Shown: in pieces, positions 15,511 to 24,729 of the stretch
How the letters are laid out: each line of letters opens with the position of its first letter
Position numbering within the stretch: position 1 is the stretch's first letter
DNA from: Turicibacter sp. UBA7094
GTDB taxonomy: Bacteria > Bacillota_I > Bacilli_A > MOL361 > Turicibacteraceae
Direction: 5' to 3'
Assembly: GCA_002493395.1 (NCBI GenBank)
Contig: DKYS01000127.1
Coordinates: 1 to 36,267, forward strand
Length of the DNA stretch: 36,267 nucleotides
The notes under the pieces: model-generated
Seen by the model: only the letters and a program-made list of their open reading frames with translations
Told to the model about the DNA's origin: nothing
Database searches by the model: none
Translations under genes and position numbers: made by a program

Positions 15511-17608
15511 ATTTAGCTTGTTGTTCTTTCATTGCTTCCTTGCGTGATAAATTCACACGTCCACGCTCGTCAACTTCAGTTACCTTTACATAGATTTGGT
15601 CGCCAAGTTTAACGACATCTTCTGTCTTCGCGACACGTTCTTCTGCTAATTGAGAAATATGAACTAATCCATCTTGCCCTGGGAAGATTTCAACAAAGGC
15701 CCCAAACTTTTCAATACGTACGACTTTACCTAAGTAAATTTTACCGATTTCAACTTCTCGAACAATATCTTCAATTATTGCCATTGCCTGGTTAATATTT
15801 TCCGTATTGTCATGTAGGATATAAACCGTTCCATCTTGCTCAATATCAATTTTAACGCCTGTTTTATCAATAATTTCATTGATTTGTTTTCCACCAGGAC
15901 CAATCACATCACGAATTTTGTCGACTTTAATCGTCATCACTTTAATTTTTGGTGCATAGTCCGATAAGTCCTTACGTGTGCTCGCGATTGTACTTAACAT
16001 ATGATTTAAAATTTGCATACGTCCTGCCTTCGCTTGTTGAAGAGCTTCCTCTAAAATTTCACGACTTAACCCTTCAATCTTAATATCCATCTGTAACGCA
16101 GTAACCCCTTGGGCTGTTCCGGCTACTTTAAAGTCCATATCGCCTAAATGGTCTTCCATTCCTTGAATATCTGTTAAAACAGTGTAGTTCTCACCTTTTT
16201 TAACAAGACCCATCGCAATTCCGGCAACAGGTGCTTTAATTGGAACCCCAGCTGCCATTAACGCCATCGTTGAAGCACAAATCGAAGCTTGAGACGTTGA
16301 TCCATTTGATTCTAAAACTTCAGAAACTAAGCGCACTGTATACGGAAACTCTTTTTCTGATGGCATCACTTGTTTAAGCGCACGCTCCCCAAGCGCCCCA
16401 TGTCCAACTTCACGACGTCCTGGCGCCCCATAACGTCCTGTTTCTCCAACTGAAAATGGTGGGAAATTATAATGATGCATGAAACGTTTAGTTTCCTCTA
16501 CCTCAAGTCCATCTAACATCTGATGTTCATTTAACGCTCCAAGTGTACAAATTGATAACGCCTGAGTTTGCCCGCGTGTAAATAACGCCGATCCATGCGT
16601 ACGTGGTAATAAATCCACACGTGATGAAAGCGGACGAATCTCATCAATTCGACGTCCGTCAGGTCGTACTTTTTCATCTGTAATTAAACGACGAACCTCT
16701 TCTTTAACAATTTTATTTAAAACTTCTTTGGCTTGTTTTAATTCTTTTTCATCCATTTCTTCTTGTTCAAAGACTTCAATGACACGTTTATTGACTGCAT
16801 CAATTGCCTCTTGACGGGCATGTTTTTCTACCACTTGAATCGCCTCTAACATATCTGCCTCAGCCATTTCACGTACACGAGCATTGATTGCAGGATCAAT
16901 TTCATATAAATTTAATTCCATTTTTTCTTTTCCAATTTCAGCAACAATTTGCTCTTGGAAACCGATTATTTTTTTAATTGCCTCATGACCAAACATGATT
17001 GCCTCTAACATTACCTCTTCAGGAACTTCTTTTGCCCCTGCTTCAACCATGTTCACGGCATCTTTTGTCCCGGCAACCGTTAAATCGATATCTGATTGTT
17101 CTAATTGATCAACCGTTGGATTTAACACAAACTCACCGTTAATACGTCCAACAACAACTCCGGCAATCGGTCCTTCAAACGGAATATCTGAAATAGATAA
17201 CGCTAATGATGACCCAATCATCGCCGCAATTTCTGGTGAGTTATCATGATCAACACTCATCACATAGTTAATTACTTGAACGTCATTTCTAAACCCGTCT
17301 GGGAATAACGGACGAATCGGACGGTCAATTAAACGTCCCGCTAAAATTGCATGTTCACTCGGACGTCCCTCACGTTTAATAAATCCACCAGGGACTTTCC
17401 CCACGGCATAAAGACGCTCCTCATATCCGATTGTTAATGGGAAAAAATCAATATCTTTTGGTTCTTTTGAAGCGACCGCTGCCGTTAGTACAACTGTATC
17501 TCCGTAACGAACTAAAACCGAAGCATTCGCTTGTTTTGCTAACTCACCCATTTCAAACGTCAATGGACGACCCGCTAATTCAAACGAATAAACGTGCTTT
17601 TCTGACAT
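15509..17608 (-). CDS. pnp: Polyribonucleotide nucleotidyltransferase (PNPase)
   Basis: The 699-residue enzyme degrades RNA 3' to 5' with phosphate as a homotrimer. Two RNase PH-like domains flank a helical linker (about residues 210-310). The second domain carries FTRGQTQAL, SNGSTSQAS and the catalytic-region phrase DIQGMEDHLGDMDFKVAGT. A KH domain with GPGGKQI is at about 555-615, and an S1 domain (GKVVRIEKFGAFVEI, GQDGLVHISQL) ends the protein at about 620-690. Length is standard. ATG 17608 has AAGGAG 8 bases upstream. It lies downstream of rpsO as in many bacteria, but a 780-bp gap with its own promoter separates them. Confidence 0.97.
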   Translation of the reverse strand: MSEKHVYSFELAGRPLTFEMGELAKQANASVLVRYGDTVVLTAAVASKEPKDIDFFPLTIGYEERLYAVGKVPGGFIKREGRPSEHAILAGRLIDRPIRPLFPDGFRNDVQVINYVMSVDHDNSPEIAAMIGSSLALSISDIPFEGPIAGVVVGRINGEFVLNPTVDQLEQSDIDLTVAGTKDAVNMVEAGAKEVPEEVMLEAIMFGHEAIKKIIGFQEQIVAEIGKEKMELNLYEIDPAINARVREMAEADMLEAIQVVEKHARQEAIDAVNKRVIEVFEQEEMDEKELKQAKEVLNKIVKEEVRRLITDEKVRPDGRRIDEIRPLSSRVDLLPRTHGSALFTRGQTQALSICTLGALNEHQMLDGLEVEETKRFMHHYNFPPFSVGETGRYGAPGRREVGHGALGERALKQVMPSEKEFPYTVRLVSEVLESNGSTSQASICASTMALMAAGVPIKAPVAGIAMGLVKKGENYTVLTDIQGMEDHLGDMDFKVAGTAQGVTALQMDIKIEGLSREILEEALQQAKAGRMQILNHMLSTIASTRKDLSDYAPKIKVMTIKVDKIRDVIGPGGKQINEIIDKTGVKIDIEQDGTVYILHDNTENINQAMAIIEDIVREVEIGKIYLGKVVRIEKFGAFVEIFPGQDGLVHISQLAEERVAKTEDVVKLGDQIYVKVTEVDERGRVNLSRKEAMKEQQAK

Positions 17609-17652
17609 ATATATTACTCCTTCATTTTCTACATTTGTATTTATCCTTTTCT

Positions 17653-17661
17653 ATCATACCA
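17653..17661 (-). promoter_or_regulatory. Extended -10 promoter of pnp
   Basis: Minus strand TGGTATGAT (17653-17661) is an extended -10 (TGnTATGAT) about 45 bases before the pnp start. The -35 is weak. Confidence 0.4.
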
Positions 17662-18169
17662 TAAGCAAATAATTTAAAGCACTAATTTTTTTCATATTCC
17701 CCCTCATTTGCCAACGAGAGAACAAAATCTTCTACTATCTGTAAAGTTTTCTTTTATCCACTTGCCCCCTTCATCCTCTCCCTCCTTGCGCAGAAGAAAA
17801 CAGAGTCCTTTAAAAATAAGTTTTTCATTGAGACCCCACCTATAAAATTCCTTCCCCTATAGTTTAACCTTTTGTCTTTGAATTCATTCCCAAATTCCTA
17901 ACCATCTAATCAAATATTTAAAGAAGTGTCTAATTTTTAAATTACCAACTTCTATTGCTATAACCAGCCCTTTACAAAGCGATGAATATTTTAGCGGACC
18001 CCTTACTTAATAAGCAACCTCCCTTAAAAATTTTCTTATTTTCCTCATCATTAACAACGTTCATTTTTATTAAAAAATCTTCCCTCCCATTTTTTAAAAG
18101 CAGACTTTTTTTATTCTCACTAATAGTTAAAGAATTGTCTATTTTTTAAAAACTATATTTTTACGCGAT

Positions 18170-18197
18170 AAAAAAATGCCTCAATCGGCGTTTTTTA
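18170..18197. terminator. Bidirectional hairpin with T runs, possible second terminator
   Basis: AAAAAATGCC/GGCGTTTTTT forms a stem with T runs on both strands, 160 bp past the rpsO terminator. It may back up rpsO termination or end an unrecognised short transcript. Confidence 0.35.
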
Positions 18198-18357
18198 ACT
18201 CACATCAATTGTAAATTTAATCTTATTTAAATACGCGATTACGCGATGATTTCTTTGACCTACTTAAAATCAAAGAAATTAAGAAATACTCCTGCTATCC
18301 CAAAATGGTTTCTTATTATTTAAGGAACTGCTCAAAAAGCGAGAGTTTTCATTTATT

Positions 18358-18388
18358 AAAAAAAGAGCCCTCCTAAGAAGGCTCTTTT
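18358..18388 (-). terminator. Terminator of rpsO
   Basis: Stem AAAAGAGCC/GGCTCTTTT with a T run on the minus strand, just past the rpsO stop codon. Confidence 0.85.
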
Positions 18389-18392
18389 AAAA

Positions 18393-18662
18393 TTATCGAC
18401 GTAATCCTAAACGCTCGATTAATGTAGCGTAACGGTTGATGTCTTTGTTACGTAAGTAAGCTAATAAGTTACGACGTTTACCAACCATACGTAATAATCC
18501 ACGACGTGAATGATGATCGTGTTTGTGTTGTTTTAAGTGGTCATTTAAGCGATTGATTTCAGCTGTTAAAACAGCGATTTGTACTTCTGGAGAACCTGTA
18601 TCTCCTTCGTGTACTGCGTAAGATTTAATGATTTCTTGTTTTTCTACTTTTGAAATAGCCAT
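18393..18662 (-). CDS. rpsO: 30S ribosomal protein S15
   Basis: The 89-residue protein binds the central domain of 16S rRNA early in small-subunit assembly. It has standard length and the family phrases EGDTGSPEVQIAVLT, INRLNDHLKQHKHDHHSRRGLL and GKRRNLLAYL, the RNA-contacting HHSRRGL segment being intact. ATG 18662 has AGGAGG 8 bases upstream. It sits between ribF and pnp as in B. subtilis, and is flanked by its own terminator and by a structured leader that may be autoregulatory. Confidence 0.98.
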   Translation of the reverse strand: MAISKVEKQEIIKSYAVHEGDTGSPEVQIAVLTAEINRLNDHLKQHKHDHHSRRGLLRMVGKRRNLLAYLRNKDINRYATLIERLGLRR

Positions 18663-18761
18663 AACTATTACCTCCTATATTTCTGTTAGATACGCCTCAA
18701 TCCAAGCTATTCGCTGGAGGAGCTAAAAGCATAGAATAAGGACATGTTTAATTTTATCATA
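18663..18761 (-). promoter_or_regulatory. rpsO leader with promoter -10 and candidate S15 autoregulatory hairpin
   Basis: A TATGAT box at 18756-18761 (weak TTAGAC 17 bases upstream) would start a leader of about 88 nt. In it, CTCC-TCCAGC pairs with GCTTGGA-GAG (about 18694-18724). This compact hairpin just before the ribosome site resembles S15-binding leaders known from Bacillota. S15 binding is inferred. Confidence 0.4.
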
Positions 18762-18769
18762 CTTTTTTA

Positions 18770-19696
18770 TTATTGCAAGTCTAATTTAAAATAACGTTGC
18801 ACAGATTGTCGATCAGTATCTAATTGTTCCATCAATTGTTCAATCGATGAAAAGCGTTGTTCCTCCCTTAAATAGGCATAAAAATCAAGAATTAACGATT
18901 CCCCATAAATATCAGCATCAAAATCTAAGATATACGTTTCGATGCAAATTTGATGATTAAAATTAAAGGTTGGATTATGACCAATATTGCACATTCCAAT
19001 ATATTGGCGATCACACACTTCTACCTTAACGGCATAAACCCCGCTCTTTGGAATCACATAGTCCTCACTTAATTTCAAATTAGCAGTTGGGAATCCAATT
19101 TGTCGGCCTCGTTGCTTTCCGCTAACTACGATTCCTCGCAAACGATAGGGACGACCTAGCATTTGCGTCACCTTTTCTAACTGACCTTCGGCTAAATACG
19201 CTTTAATCTCTGTCGCTCCAATTTTTTCTTCATCTAACTCCCATTTAGGCGTCACGTTCAAACTAAAATGGTTCGAATAATTGGCAAGCAGCGCGACTTC
19301 TCCTTCCCCCTTGTATCCAAATCGAAAATCAAAGCCCGTTGATACATGAGCAACCGGATGTTCAATCAAATACTGTTGAATAAAATCTGTCGCTCGCATT
19401 TTCGCCAGCTCCTCATTAAAAGGTAAAATGATCAGTTCATCTACGCCTAATTCTTTTAACACACGAACCTTTTCTTGATGAGGGGTTAAAAGATGAGGAC
19501 TGGTCGATTTATTTAAAAATTGATTCGGATTGGGTGAAAAAGTCATGACCGCACTTCTAATCTCATGTTTTTTCGCATAGTCAACCACTTCCTTAATCAC
19601 CGCCTGGTGACCTAAATGGAGCCCATCAAAATAACCCAAAGCCACGGCTAACGGTTGATCCATCTTTTTCGTTAAATTTAATTCAATCACTTTCAT
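18770..19696 (-). CDS. ribF: Bifunctional riboflavin kinase / FAD synthetase
   Basis: It makes FMN and then FAD from riboflavin. The 308-residue protein has the N-terminal nucleotidyltransferase motif GYFDGLHLGHQAV and later FSPNP. The C-terminal kinase domain has the phrases RGRQIGFPTANL, SGVYAV and IGMCNIGHNPTF. Length is standard. Two adjacent ATG codons are available; 19696 is chosen because AAGGA lies 6 to 7 bases upstream, with 19699 also possible. It follows truB by 12 bases and is probably co-transcribed with truB and hemW. Confidence 0.95.
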   Translation of the reverse strand: MKVIELNLTKKMDQPLAVALGYFDGLHLGHQAVIKEVVDYAKKHEIRSAVMTFSPNPNQFLNKSTSPHLLTPHQEKVRVLKELGVDELIILPFNEELAKMRATDFIQQYLIEHPVAHVSTGFDFRFGYKGEGEVALLANYSNHFSLNVTPKWELDEEKIGATEIKAYLAEGQLEKVTQMLGRPYRLRGIVVSGKQRGRQIGFPTANLKLSEDYVIPKSGVYAVKVEVCDRQYIGMCNIGHNPTFNFNHQICIETYILDFDADIYGESLILDFYAYLREEQRFSSIEQLMEQLDTDRQSVQRYFKLDLQ

Positions 19697-19708
19697 CATT
19701 AGTCCTTC

Positions 19709-20608
19709 CTAGAAAAATCCGCGTACTGAACGGTAAACCTCCCGTGTCGGATGTTTTTCATAAACAGCTAAACACTGTCCGTTGCGGCTAAACAAAGCCA
19801 CTGGTGAATGAGAGGTGAGCTTTACTTGCTCGTGGTGAAGTTGAACGCCATTGCGAACCAATTTTTCAACCCAAGCATCTACCGTCACCGACGAAAACGC
19901 AGACATCGCTTGTTCAAGCGTCATCAACGATAACGTCCCCGCTTCGGCTTGTTGTTTAAAGGTCTCAAGAGTCAAACAGTCCTCAATCACAAAAGGGCCT
20001 GAAGCCGTCCGTCTTAAATAAGACATATGAGCGGGATAGCCAAGTTTTTCACCTATCGTGACCGCAACCGTTCGGACAAACAATCCTTTACTTCCTCGCA
20101 CACGGAAACTAAATTTCACAAGTCCGTCTTCTGTCTTAATAATCCCACTCGTTAATTCAAGGACCTCGATGGTCACCTCACGTCTTGGACGCTCGACCTC
20201 GATTCCTGCCCTTGCATACTCGTATAATTTTTTCCCATTCACTTTGACGGCTGAATACATGGGAGGAACCTGAATGCTTGTCCCCAGCATTTCCTTTAAG
20301 ACTTCCTTCACTTCTTCCTCGGTGATTTCACGTTCTACCCGCTTTTGATCGACCATTTCTCCATCACTATCTTCTGTTGTTGTCGAAAAACCAAGCGTCA
20401 CTTCACCTACGTATTCTTTTTCATTCGCCGTTAAAAACTGAGAAATTTTCGTTGCTCGACCAATGCAAAGTGGTAAAACACCTGTTACATTCGGATCAAG
20501 TGTCCCGGTGTGCCCCACCTTTTTAGTTTTCAATACTTTCCGTGCGATATTTACACAATCATGGGATGTCATCCCTGCTGGCTTATCTAATAATAAGACT
20601 CCATCCAT
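19709..20608 (-). CDS. truB: tRNA pseudouridine(55) synthase
   Basis: TruB forms pseudouridine 55 in the T-loop of tRNAs. The 299-residue protein opens with DGVLLLDKPAGMTSHD and has the catalytic Asp38 in HTGTLDP, then GRATKISQFL and the substrate segment YSAVKVNGKKLYEYAR. RGSKGLFVRTV and a C-terminal PUA-like region follow. The ATG at 20608 has AAAGGGTG about 11 bases upstream. In B. subtilis truB lies downstream of rbfA in the infB operon; here the upstream neighbour is hemW, 21 bases away. Confidence 0.96.
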   Translation of the reverse strand: MDGVLLLDKPAGMTSHDCVNIARKVLKTKKVGHTGTLDPNVTGVLPLCIGRATKISQFLTANEKEYVGEVTLGFSTTTEDSDGEMVDQKRVEREITEEEVKEVLKEMLGTSIQVPPMYSAVKVNGKKLYEYARAGIEVERPRREVTIEVLELTSGIIKTEDGLVKFSFRVRGSKGLFVRTVAVTIGEKLGYPAHMSYLRRTASGPFVIEDCLTLETFKQQAEAGTLSLMTLEQAMSAFSSVTVDAWVEKLVRNGVQLHHEQVKLTSHSPVALFSRNGQCLAVYEKHPTREVYRSVRGFF

Positions 20609-20629
20609 TCGTTAGCGTCACCCTTTCCT

Positions 20630-21766
20630 TTAAATAGATAATAAAAATTGTTCAAACACATCGTTAGCCATCAAAAGCCCCTGCCTTGTTAACGAAATTC
20701 GGTGATCCTCACGCATCAAATACCCTTTTTCGATTAATTGATTAATCGCAACTTGATATAACACCTCGACATTTTGTCCATATTTATCCGAAATAACCGC
20801 TAAATCGACACCCTCGCTCAGGCGTAAGCCTAAAAACATCTCTTCTTCTAAACGTTCCTCCATTGTTAAAGCATGAGACTCAATGACTGGCAATTTTCCG
20901 TTAGTTAACACATCGATATACGTGTTAATAGAACGTGTATTTTGATAACGGATTCCATCAATGTAACCATGCGCCCCTAATCCGATGCCAAAATAGGTCT
21001 CATTTCTCCAATACCATTGATTGTGAATACTTGGTGCCGCTTTTGAAAAGTTACTGATTTCATACTGATGATACCCGTTCTTCTCTAACATATCCATGAC
21101 TAACTGATACATCTGAGCCTCAAGTTCATTATCCGTTAACGTCAGCTGATCTTTCATATAAGCTAAATAAAGCGGGGTATGCTCTTCTACGATTAACGAA
21201 TAGGCAGATATATGCTCAACTCCAAGTGAAATAGCCTCCTCCACATCTCGCCTCACCTGTTCAAGCGTCTGCGTGGGAATCGAATAAATTAAATCTAAAT
21301 TAATATTTGTGATTCCATACGATTGAAGCAGCGAAACCGCCCGATGGACATCCTGAGGACAATGCTTTCGCCCAATGGTTTTCAATAATGTCTCATCAAA
21401 TGTTTGAACGCCAAGACTAAAACGGGAAACATGCTGACTAATCAAATATCGGACCTTTTCCTCCGTTAAATTTTCCGGATTTGCTTCTAGACTAAACTCC
21501 ACCAATTGATCAAGATGAATCACTTGCGCTAAATAATCAAATAATGGACTTAGTTGCTCGATGCTTAGGGCCGTTGGCGTCCCTCCCCCAATATAAATCG
21601 TCTGAACCTCATCAAACCCGACTTCTTTTTCATAATGTTGAAGCTCTCGAATCAGCGATTCGATATACGCCTCATGACGTTGCCCCTTCGTTAGTAACTT
21701 AGGAAAATCGCAATACGTACAAATATGGTCACAAAAAGGAATATGAATATATAACCCTTTAGGCAT
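20630..21766 (-). CDS. hemW: Radical SAM heme chaperone HemW (coproporphyrinogen III oxidase-like)
   Basis: The 378-residue radical SAM protein has the iron-sulfur cluster motif CxxxCxxC at Cys12, Cys16 and Cys19 (IPFCDHICTYCDF) and the SAM-binding IGGGTPTAL. LGVQTFDETLLKTIGRKH, the NLDLIYSIPTQT stretch and a C-terminal HemN-type domain follow. The CxxxCxxC motif followed by DF, and the short length, fit HemW, which delivers heme, rather than HemN, which decarboxylates coproporphyrinogen. It lies two genes downstream of lepA, matching the lepA-hemW linkage in Bacillus apart from the PHP gene between them. AGGAGG lies 6 bases before ATG. Confidence 0.93.
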   Translation of the reverse strand: MPKGLYIHIPFCDHICTYCDFPKLLTKGQRHEAYIESLIRELQHYEKEVGFDEVQTIYIGGGTPTALSIEQLSPLFDYLAQVIHLDQLVEFSLEANPENLTEEKVRYLISQHVSRFSLGVQTFDETLLKTIGRKHCPQDVHRAVSLLQSYGITNINLDLIYSIPTQTLEQVRRDVEEAISLGVEHISAYSLIVEEHTPLYLAYMKDQLTLTDNELEAQMYQLVMDMLEKNGYHQYEISNFSKAAPSIHNQWYWRNETYFGIGLGAHGYIDGIRYQNTRSINTYIDVLTNGKLPVIESHALTMEERLEEEMFLGLRLSEGVDLAVISDKYGQNVEVLYQVAINQLIEKGYLMREDHRISLTRQGLLMANDVFEQFLLSI

Positions 21767-21775
21767 AAAAACCTC

Positions 21776-22552
21776 CTATAGATGCGTCATTACATTTAAA
21801 TTCAGACGTTTCGCAAAATCGCGTGCCATCTGCATATACGCATCATTTAAGTAAGCCGGATCGTGGCAATCCGAATTAACCATCACTTTAACGGTTGGAA
21901 ACTCCGTCGCAATAATACTCCAAAACTTTTCTGATGGATAAGGATAACGAACACCATCCTCATACGTCTGCTCTCCACGTCTTAGTCCATTCGCATTCAC
22001 CTCTAAAATAACATCATATTTAAGGGCTGCTTCTGCAATTTTACGTGTCGCCACCTCACACGCCTCATCCCATTTAGGATAGGTCGTCATAAAAACATCA
22101 GGATGAGCGAGAATTTTAAAAAAGCCAGTTGCCATTCCCTCTTCAATTCCCGAAGCGTAAAGTTCTAGCTGACGGGGCTGCGTAAAGTGAAACGCATCTT
22201 TAAATTCCCCATCAATTTGAATATAATGTTGCGCTAAAATTAAATAATCTGTTTGCGCCCGTAACGCCTTTATATCCTCATAAAGATTAGGAAAATACTC
22301 ACATTCAAGGGCTTTTAAAATACGAATCTGTGGATATTTTTTTTGAGCGCGTTCAATATCATTAAAATAATCTGGTAACTCACTGTAACTCATACGACGC
22401 GTTCCAAGCTGTTTAAAATCTCGATGCGGGGTATGACAGCTCATCCCAATTTCGTCATACTGTTGTAACACAGCCTCGCGTACATAATCCTCGACGCCTC
22501 CTTTAGCGTGCTTACAACGATCATGATGCGTATGATAATTTGTTAACTTCAT
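21776..22552 (-). CDS. PHP-domain phosphatase, histidinol-phosphatase-like
   Basis: The 258-residue protein shows PHP metal motifs: HTH at residues 7-9 (NYHTHHDRC), a GMSCHTPH segment, ECEYFP, the ILAHPDVF His/Asp site and a final NSDCHDP. This fits HisK/HisJ-type histidinol-phosphate phosphatases, but no other histidine genes are near, so the substrate is open. ATG 22552 is chosen because AGAGGTGG is placed upstream of it and the conserved HTH motif follows within ten residues; an upstream in-frame extension of 16 codons lacks a site. It is inserted between lepA and hemW, separated from hemW by 9 bases. Confidence 0.85.
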   Translation of the reverse strand: MKLTNYHTHHDRCKHAKGGVEDYVREAVLQQYDEIGMSCHTPHRDFKQLGTRRMSYSELPDYFNDIERAQKKYPQIRILKALECEYFPNLYEDIKALRAQTDYLILAQHYIQIDGEFKDAFHFTQPRQLELYASGIEEGMATGFFKILAHPDVFMTTYPKWDEACEVATRKIAEAALKYDVILEVNANGLRRGEQTYEDGVRYPYPSEKFWSIIATEFPTVKVMVNSDCHDPAYLNDAYMQMARDFAKRLNLNVMTHL

Positions 22553-22700
22553 TATGCCACCTCTTTTAACCTTTAGTTTCATCACTCTTTCCCTCATCAA
22601 TCAGCTTTTAATCATCTCGAGGAAGAATCATTAACATTCTATCTATAGTTTACCTTAAATTTAAAAAATCATCATCTACAAATTCTGATTTCTTATTACA

Positions 22701-22726
22701 GAAAAAGAGAGGGTTCCTCCTCTCTT
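22701..22726 (-). terminator. Terminator of lepA
   Basis: Stem AAGAGAGG/CCTCTCTT with a T run on the minus strand. The upstream arm touches the lepA stop codon. Confidence 0.75.
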
Positions 22727-24557
22727 AATCTTCGTCCATTGATAAGACAGCCATGAATGCCTCTTGCGGAACCTCAACCGATCCAACTGATTTCATACGT
22801 TTCTTACCTTCTTTTTGTTTTTCAAGTAATTTACGTTTACGTGAAATATCCCCACCATAACATTTAGCTAGGACGTTTTTACGTAAAGCTTTAATCGTTG
22901 AACGGGCAATGATTTTCCCACCAATAGCCGCTTGAATAGGAACCTCAAATTGCTGTCTTGGAATAATTTCTTTTAATTTCTCTGTAATCACTTTTCCTCG
23001 TGAATAAGCGAAATCTTTATGCACGATTAAACTAAGGGCATCGACAATTTCCCCATTTAATAAAATATCCATTTTGACAAGTTTAGATGGCTTATAACCA
23101 ATTAATTCATAATCAAACGATGCATAACCTTTCGTTGATGATTTTAATTGATCAAAGAAATCATAAACAATTTCTCCCAGTGGAATTTCATAGTTCACGT
23201 GAACACGCGTTTCATCGAGATATTGCATATCGATAAATACTCCACGTTTTTTCTGACATAATTCCATAATCGGTCCCACGTAATCATTTGGTGTCATGAT
23301 TGACGCCTTGACATAAGGTTCTTCAATCGATTTAATTGTTTGCGGTTCAGGCATTTGTGAAGGATTATCGACAATTAACTGCGTTCCATCGGTTAAATAC
23401 ACATGATAAATAACTGATGGAGCGGTCGCAATTAAATCAATATTAAATTCACGTTCAATTCGTTCTTGAATAACATCCATGTGTAATAACCCTAAAAACC
23501 CAGTACGGAATCCAAATCCTAAAGCTTGAGATGTTTCAGGTTCAAATTGTAATGATGAATCATTTAATACTAATTTTTCTAATGCATCGCGTAAATCATT
23601 ATAACGTGCAGCATCAATTGGATATAATCCACAGAAAACCATTGGATTTAACTTACGGTACCCTGGTAACGGCTCCTCGGCTGGATTTTCTACTGAGGTA
23701 ATCGTATCCCCTACACGAACGGTTTTTACATCTTTAATAGATGCGGTCACAAATCCAACATCTCCGACACTTAAATAATCCACGATTTTTTCATGTGGGG
23801 TGTGAACTCCCACTTCGACAACTTCATATTCAGCACCCGTTGCCATCATACGAATGATTTGACCTTTTTTCATCGTTCCATTGACAACACGAATCGAAGC
23901 GATAATTCCACGGTATTGATCATAGACAGAGTCAAAAATTAACGCTTGAAGTGGAGCATCTGGATCTCCTGTTGGCGCAGGTACTTTTTCAACCACTTGC
24001 TCTAAAATTTCCTCAATCCCAATCCCCGCTTTCGCTGACGCTAAAACAGCATCATCAGCCGGTAATCCAATAATGTCTTCGACCTCTTGCTTCACACGTT
24101 CAGGATCAGCACTTGGTAAGTCGATTTTATTGATTAACGGTAAAATCTCTAAATCATTATCTAAGGCTAAATAAACGTTCGCAAGCGTTTGTGCCTCAAT
24201 TCCTTGGGCTGCATCAACAACTAATACCGCCCCCTCACATGCGGCTAGTGATCGTGACACCTCATACGTAAAATCGACGTGTCCCGGCGTATCAATTAAA
24301 TGTAAGATATACTCATTTCCATCTTTCGCTTTATATGTTAACTGCACGGCATTTAATTTAATCGTAATTCCACGCTCACGCTCAAGTTCCATTGAGTCTA
24401 ATAGCTGATTTTTCATCTCACGTTTTTCCAACGCATTCGTTCGCTCTAAAATGCGATCCGAAAGTGTTGTTTTTCCATGATCGATGTGGGCTATAATTGA
24501 AAAGTTGCGAATTCGTTTTTGTCGCTCTTTAATTTGTTCACTATTAATCGCACTCAC
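22725..24557 (-). CDS. lepA: Elongation factor 4 (LepA), ribosome back-translocating GTPase
   Basis: The 610-residue translational GTPase has G1 AHIDHGKT (23-30), the RGITIK switch, G3 DTPGHVDF and G4 NKIDLP. The EF-G-like domains follow, and the LepA-specific C-terminal domain is present (GEIVDALSLIVHKDFAYSRG, RQQFEVPIQAAIGGKIIAR, KCYGGDISRKRKLLEKQK). Length is standard. The start is GTG 24557, with GGAG 8 bases upstream; GTG 24566 in the same frame lies almost on top of that site. A TTGTGA, 17-base spacer, TAAAAT promoter is directly upstream. It lies downstream of the gpr-spoIIP-yqxA block as in B. subtilis. Confidence 0.97.
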   Translation of the reverse strand: MSAINSEQIKERQKRIRNFSIIAHIDHGKTTLSDRILERTNALEKREMKNQLLDSMELERERGITIKLNAVQLTYKAKDGNEYILHLIDTPGHVDFTYEVSRSLAACEGAVLVVDAAQGIEAQTLANVYLALDNDLEILPLINKIDLPSADPERVKQEVEDIIGLPADDAVLASAKAGIGIEEILEQVVEKVPAPTGDPDAPLQALIFDSVYDQYRGIIASIRVVNGTMKKGQIIRMMATGAEYEVVEVGVHTPHEKIVDYLSVGDVGFVTASIKDVKTVRVGDTITSVENPAEEPLPGYRKLNPMVFCGLYPIDAARYNDLRDALEKLVLNDSSLQFEPETSQALGFGFRTGFLGLLHMDVIQERIEREFNIDLIATAPSVIYHVYLTDGTQLIVDNPSQMPEPQTIKSIEEPYVKASIMTPNDYVGPIMELCQKKRGVFIDMQYLDETRVHVNYEIPLGEIVYDFFDQLKSSTKGYASFDYELIGYKPSKLVKMDILLNGEIVDALSLIVHKDFAYSRGKVITEKLKEIIPRQQFEVPIQAAIGGKIIARSTIKALRKNVLAKCYGGDISRKRKLLEKQKEGKKRMKSVGSVEVPQEAFMAVLSMDED

Positions 24558-24591
24558 AAAGCTCACTCCATTTCGGTTTAATATCCATTTT

Positions 24592-24620
24592 ATTTTACTT
24601 TAAAATAGTCTATCTCACAA
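24592..24620 (-). promoter_or_regulatory. Promoter of lepA
   Basis: Minus strand TTGTGA (24615-24620), 17-base spacer, TAAAAT (24592-24597), about 30 bases upstream of the start codon. Confidence 0.4.
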
Positions 24621-24684
24621 GAAAAATTTGTGGAATCTCTTGTTTTTATCATGGAATCAAACAAAAAATTCTCTCCCTCCTATA

Positions 24685-24720
24685 AAAAAGGAGCCGTCTC
24701 CCTCAATAGGAAGACGGCCC
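24685..24720 (-). terminator. Terminator of the gpr/spoIIP downstream gene
   Basis: Stem GCCGTCT/AGACGGC with flanking G/C pairs and a T run on the minus strand, 10 bases beyond the stop codon of the gene at 24730. Confidence 0.8.
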
Positions 24721-24729
24721 ATCCACTCG

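Larger units (their letters stand above)
17609..18357. other. Intergenic region rpsO-pnp (about 750 bp) with short repeats, no gene seen
   Basis: No ORF with a convincing ribosome site was found on either strand. The A/T-rich DNA holds the pnp promoter at its left end, a hairpin at 18170-18197, a 10-bp stem ATTTCTTTGA/TCAAAGAAAT at 18249-18279, and three copies of TACGCGAT (18162-18169, 18232-18239 and 18240-18247, the last two in tandem). A diverged 22-bp repeat (AAAGAAnTGTCTAnTTTTTA) occurs at about 17920-17940 and 18128-18149. This looks like a decayed or regulatory spacer. Confidence 0.4.

Noticed and set aside
18162..18247. TACGCGAT repeats considered as a CRISPR array
   Set aside because: Only three 8-base copies, two of them directly abutting, with no regular spacers and no cas genes nearby.
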